Part shown: piece after piece, positions 62,011-64,000 of the stretch
How the letters are laid out: the number at the start of each line of letters is the position of its first letter
Numbering within the stretch: the stretch's first letter is position 1
Assembly: GCA_963772965.1 (NCBI GenBank)
Contig: CAVYZU010000013.1
Coordinates: 124,001 to 188,000, forward strand
DNA length: 64,000 bases
Source: AP-15 sp963772965
GTDB lineage: Bacteria; Pseudomonadota; Alphaproteobacteria; ATCC43930; CGMCC-115725
Direction: 5' to 3'
The notes under the pieces: generated by a model
The model's database searches: none
Seen by the model: the letters and a program-made list of their open reading frames with translations, nothing else
Told to the model about the DNA's origin: nothing
Program-made: the position numbers and the translations under genes

Positions 62011-63507
62011 TCAAAAATCGACGGTAACCCGCGCCCCGAGAACGATAGCATTTTTGAGCGGCGTTGGCGCCTGCGGGGTCGGAATTCCGGCACCGGGGTT
62101 GACCACATATTGCAGATCGGGCTGCAATTTGAACCAGGACGCCAGCCGCAACCGGTAAGTCGCTTCCAACACCAATTCGCCCGGTGCGAAGGGAACTCCA
62201 AAGCCGGTAAAAGAAATTTGATCCTGGCTGAATTGCTGCAGCGCGCTGCTGAGTGCGGCATAGGTGAAGCCGAGGCCGGCTTCGTCGTGCGAGCGGCCCG
62301 GGATCGGCCCCTTCCAGTTCACACCGCCATCGACAAACAGGCTGCTGACATTGCGGTCTTCGGGAGCATGCATGACCTGAAAAAAGACCCCGATCCCCTG
62401 AGCTTCGGTGTTTGGCTTGTGCCATAGCACCTGGTTGGCGATTGCGTAGAAGGCATAGTCGCCGCCATGGGTCAGTGGGATGCCGTTGCTGAGCGGGCTT
62501 GCCAAAAGCAACCCGTCGATCGCACGTCGCTGATCGGTAAATTGCCCGGTCGCGTACCACATTCCGATCTTGTAAATCCCAGACAGATCTCCCAGGAAAG
62601 AGGGCGAATACGCCAGTTCGCTGATCCACAGCGCATGATCGTCGAGCCGAAAAGCGGTGCCGTGAAAGTCGCGCTGTTGCGGGTCGCCGGCGGGGCCCGG
62701 AGGCGCCGGATCCTCGGTAAACACTGCCGACATCAGAGATAGCTCTTTTGTCGGATTGAGGAGCAGACGGGCAAACGGCGCCGCCAGCGGATAGGCGGGG
62801 CCGCCTGCCGGTAAATCCAGCGCGATCAACGCCGGCAAGGTAAAGCTCGAATTCAGGTAAAGGGCATCGTATGGCGCCGACATGAATTCGTCGTCGACAC
62901 CGCCCTGTCCAAAGCGAAACGCGACTTTTCCGTCGAACAGCACCTGCTCGAACCACAGATCGAAAAGCTTGGTGCTGGGCGTCGCCTCGATGCTGCTGAT
63001 CAGCTGCAGCGCGCCGACGTTGTGGCGGGTCGGTCCCGGCCCCCAGACCTGAAGACCGGAAGCGAAGATCTTGGCTCCCGGCCATCGCAACGCCTTGTCG
63101 AGATCGATACACAAATTCGCCGTAGTCAGTCCGTCATAGGCGGCACCCCGCTCGATGCCGCCCGCGAGATTGCCCCAAACCTCGGTCTGCTCCTGCAAAC
63201 CGAAGCCGATGCCGTATTTGTCGAAGCGGGTGCGCACGCCGCCCCAATCGCCCAGCGATGTGTCGGGTGAGCAGGCATCACCGGGGCCATCCCAGATCTG
63301 TGCGCGAGTGGCGTCGGGGATGGCGCAGGTAACGGTGAACGCCGCGAGCCATACCAGGGCAACAGTCGGTGCGAAGCGGAAGCGGCTTTCCCGGCCTGGA
63401 AGTCTTGCGACGAGAAGCGCGGTGATCCAGAACAGCCGCCGCAAGGCAGAGCATCGTCCGGCATGCACCGCGACCGCCACGGAACCGGCCGAGCGTCGGT
63501 TTAGCAC
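62011..63507 (-). CDS. OprB-family carbohydrate-selective porin
   Basis: A 498-residue beta-barrel porin. The long N-terminus has a signal-like segment FAPTVALVWLAAFTVTCAIP before TRAQIWDGPG, so the true start may be later than ATG 63507. The barrel part shows LGDWGGVRTRFDKYGIGFGL, FGQGGVDDEFMSAPYDALYL, and the C-terminal strand AIVLGARVTVDF with terminal phenylalanine. Members take up glucose and other sugars across the outer membrane. It stands alone and convergent with the MeaB gene. Confidence 0.88.
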   Translation of the reverse strand: MLNRRSAGSVAVAVHAGRCSALRRLFWITALLVARLPGRESRFRFAPTVALVWLAAFTVTCAIPDATRAQIWDGPGDACSPDTSLGDWGGVRTRFDKYGIGFGLQEQTEVWGNLAGGIERGAAYDGLTTANLCIDLDKALRWPGAKIFASGLQVWGPGPTRHNVGALQLISSIEATPSTKLFDLWFEQVLFDGKVAFRFGQGGVDDEFMSAPYDALYLNSSFTLPALIALDLPAGGPAYPLAAPFARLLLNPTKELSLMSAVFTEDPAPPGPAGDPQQRDFHGTAFRLDDHALWISELAYSPSFLGDLSGIYKIGMWYATGQFTDQRRAIDGLLLASPLSNGIPLTHGGDYAFYAIANQVLWHKPNTEAQGIGVFFQVMHAPEDRNVSSLFVDGGVNWKGPIPGRSHDEAGLGFTYAALSSALQQFSQDQISFTGFGVPFAPGELVLEATYRLRLASWFKLQPDLQYVVNPGAGIPTPQAPTPLKNAIVLGARVTVDF

Positions 63508-63622
63508 CGCACCTCTCTTTGAGACGCTAAGTACGACTTGCCGGATCTTAGCCGTGCCCTATTAACCTTTGTGTCTTAGCCACCTGAAGCTGAGCAGGCA
63601 ATCGCAAGTTGAGCCGCCTGCA

Positions 63623-63787
63623 ATGCGTTGTCGTCGCCTTGCGCAGACGCCGATTCTTGCTCTGATCCAGGGGCAGGCGAGCCGGCTCGCTGACACTGCC
63701 GCGCTGTTCCAGGCGCTGGGCGGCGGGTGGTGGAACCGAATGGATGCCGGCCCGACTGAGACCGCGGCCGCGAGCGGACCGGGTTGA
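63623..63787 (+). pseudogene. Remnant of an outer-membrane efflux (NodT/TolC-like) protein, C-terminus only
   Basis: About 45 residues (AQTPILALIQGQASRLADTA then ALFQALGGGWWNRMD) match the C-terminal end of NodT-type outer membrane factors of RND efflux systems, whose family ends in ADTxALFQALGGGWW. The rest of the gene (about 430 residues) is absent upstream. Upstream to 63508 is the porin end, so this is a leftover tail, not a partial gene at the edge. Confidence 0.55.
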
Positions 63788-63802
63788 CAGCCTCTGTCCG
63801 TT

Positions 63803-64000
63803 TTAAAGCTGCTGAACCGTCGGATTGTCGTAGCCCTTGGCGCGATAAATGATCGTCGAGACAACCCAGCTCGCTACGAACACGCCGACGATTGCAAAAC
63901 CGAAATTGGTCAGATTGTCATTGAGGCCGCCGATAACGCGCCAGAGACCGCCCTCTAGCCCCATTTTGTCGCCGATCAGACCGAGCGCCTCAATTCCACC
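63803..64000 (-). CDS. Nickel/cobalt transporter (HoxN/NixA-type), C-terminal part
   Basis: The last 65 residues of a gene that enters from the right edge, ending at TAA 63803. It reads GGIEALGLIGDKMGLEGGLW then RVIGGLNDNLTNFGFAIVGV and FVASWVVSTIIYRAKGYDNP, with one clear membrane helix. This is the typical C-terminus of NiCoT-family permeases of the HoxN/HupN/NixA type, which import Ni2+ or Co2+. The gene is not complete in this window. Confidence 0.75.
   Translation of the reverse strand, partial: GGIEALGLIGDKMGLEGGLWRVIGGLNDNLTNFGFAIVGVFVASWVVSTIIYRAKGYDNPTVQQL

Overview
The window is a 64 kb piece of a GC-rich alphaproteobacterial chromosome. The lineage call rests on gene order and family types: the minus-strand run alr-mlaE-mlaF-radA-cvpA-purF-SDR, a YfgM-like gene followed by bamB and der, a minCDE operon, uvrA close to a divergent ssb, and several acyl-CoA/flavin catabolic genes. 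This fits a Rhodospirillales-like or related soil or water organism. I cannot name a genus from sequence alone.

Layout: 1-3125, the end of a peptide-type ABC importer (two permeases and a fused two-domain ATPase, with frameshifts). 3494-5800, a TPR glycosyltransferase. 5820-10748, a metabolic block (TauD-type dioxygenase, DUF417 membrane protein, SDR, atypical crotonase, broken luciferase-like monooxygenase) that ends at a junction with a truncated CaiB-type CoA-transferase. 10961-18257, a DUF1194 protein, aspS, YfgM-like, bamB, der and two small proteins. 18265-25425, the purF-to-alr housekeeping run. 25637-28544, a molybdenum hydroxylase large subunit broken by about ten indels and a gluconokinase with an in-frame stop. 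28600-31412, minCDE flanked by dispersed repeats. 31494-42974, mixed catabolic and envelope genes (hydrolase, enoyl-CoA hydratase, GT2-GtrA, phosphoesterase, MaoC, GMC oxidoreductase, luciferase-like oxidoreductase, dienelactone hydrolase, patatin, SYLF protein). 43000-48593, a HEPN/MNT toxin-antitoxin pair behind uvrA, a nested inverted-repeat element, an HtrA-like protease and ssb. 48793-52789, an AT-rich accessory gene for a membrane-anchored NACHT NTPase, frameshifted and split by an IS630-family element. 52895-64000, a MetE-like protein, HAD hydrolase, cupin, 2OG-Fe(II) oxygenase, VOC protein, MFS and Atm1-type exporters, response regulator, MeaB GTPase, OprB porin, and the end of a nickel/cobalt permease.

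The most interesting locus is the NACHT NTPase at 48793-52789. Its Walker A, Walker B and NACHT arginine motifs can all be read once single-base indels are ignored, and precise removal of the IS plus one TA target copy restores the reading frame. The family includes known anti-phage proteins, so it is a candidate defence gene, now inactivated. A second candidate module is the HEPN/MNT pair at 43000-43688, which keeps the RX4HXY motif and the nucleotidyltransferase signature.

A caution runs through the window. At least nine genes carry frameshifts, and most of those I could resolve are repaired by removing one extra base, even in housekeeping genes (purF, alr). That looks like consensus error in the assembly at least as much as biology. 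The TGA inside the gluconokinase and the IS insertion are not indel errors. I saw no rRNA, tRNA or CRISPR array.
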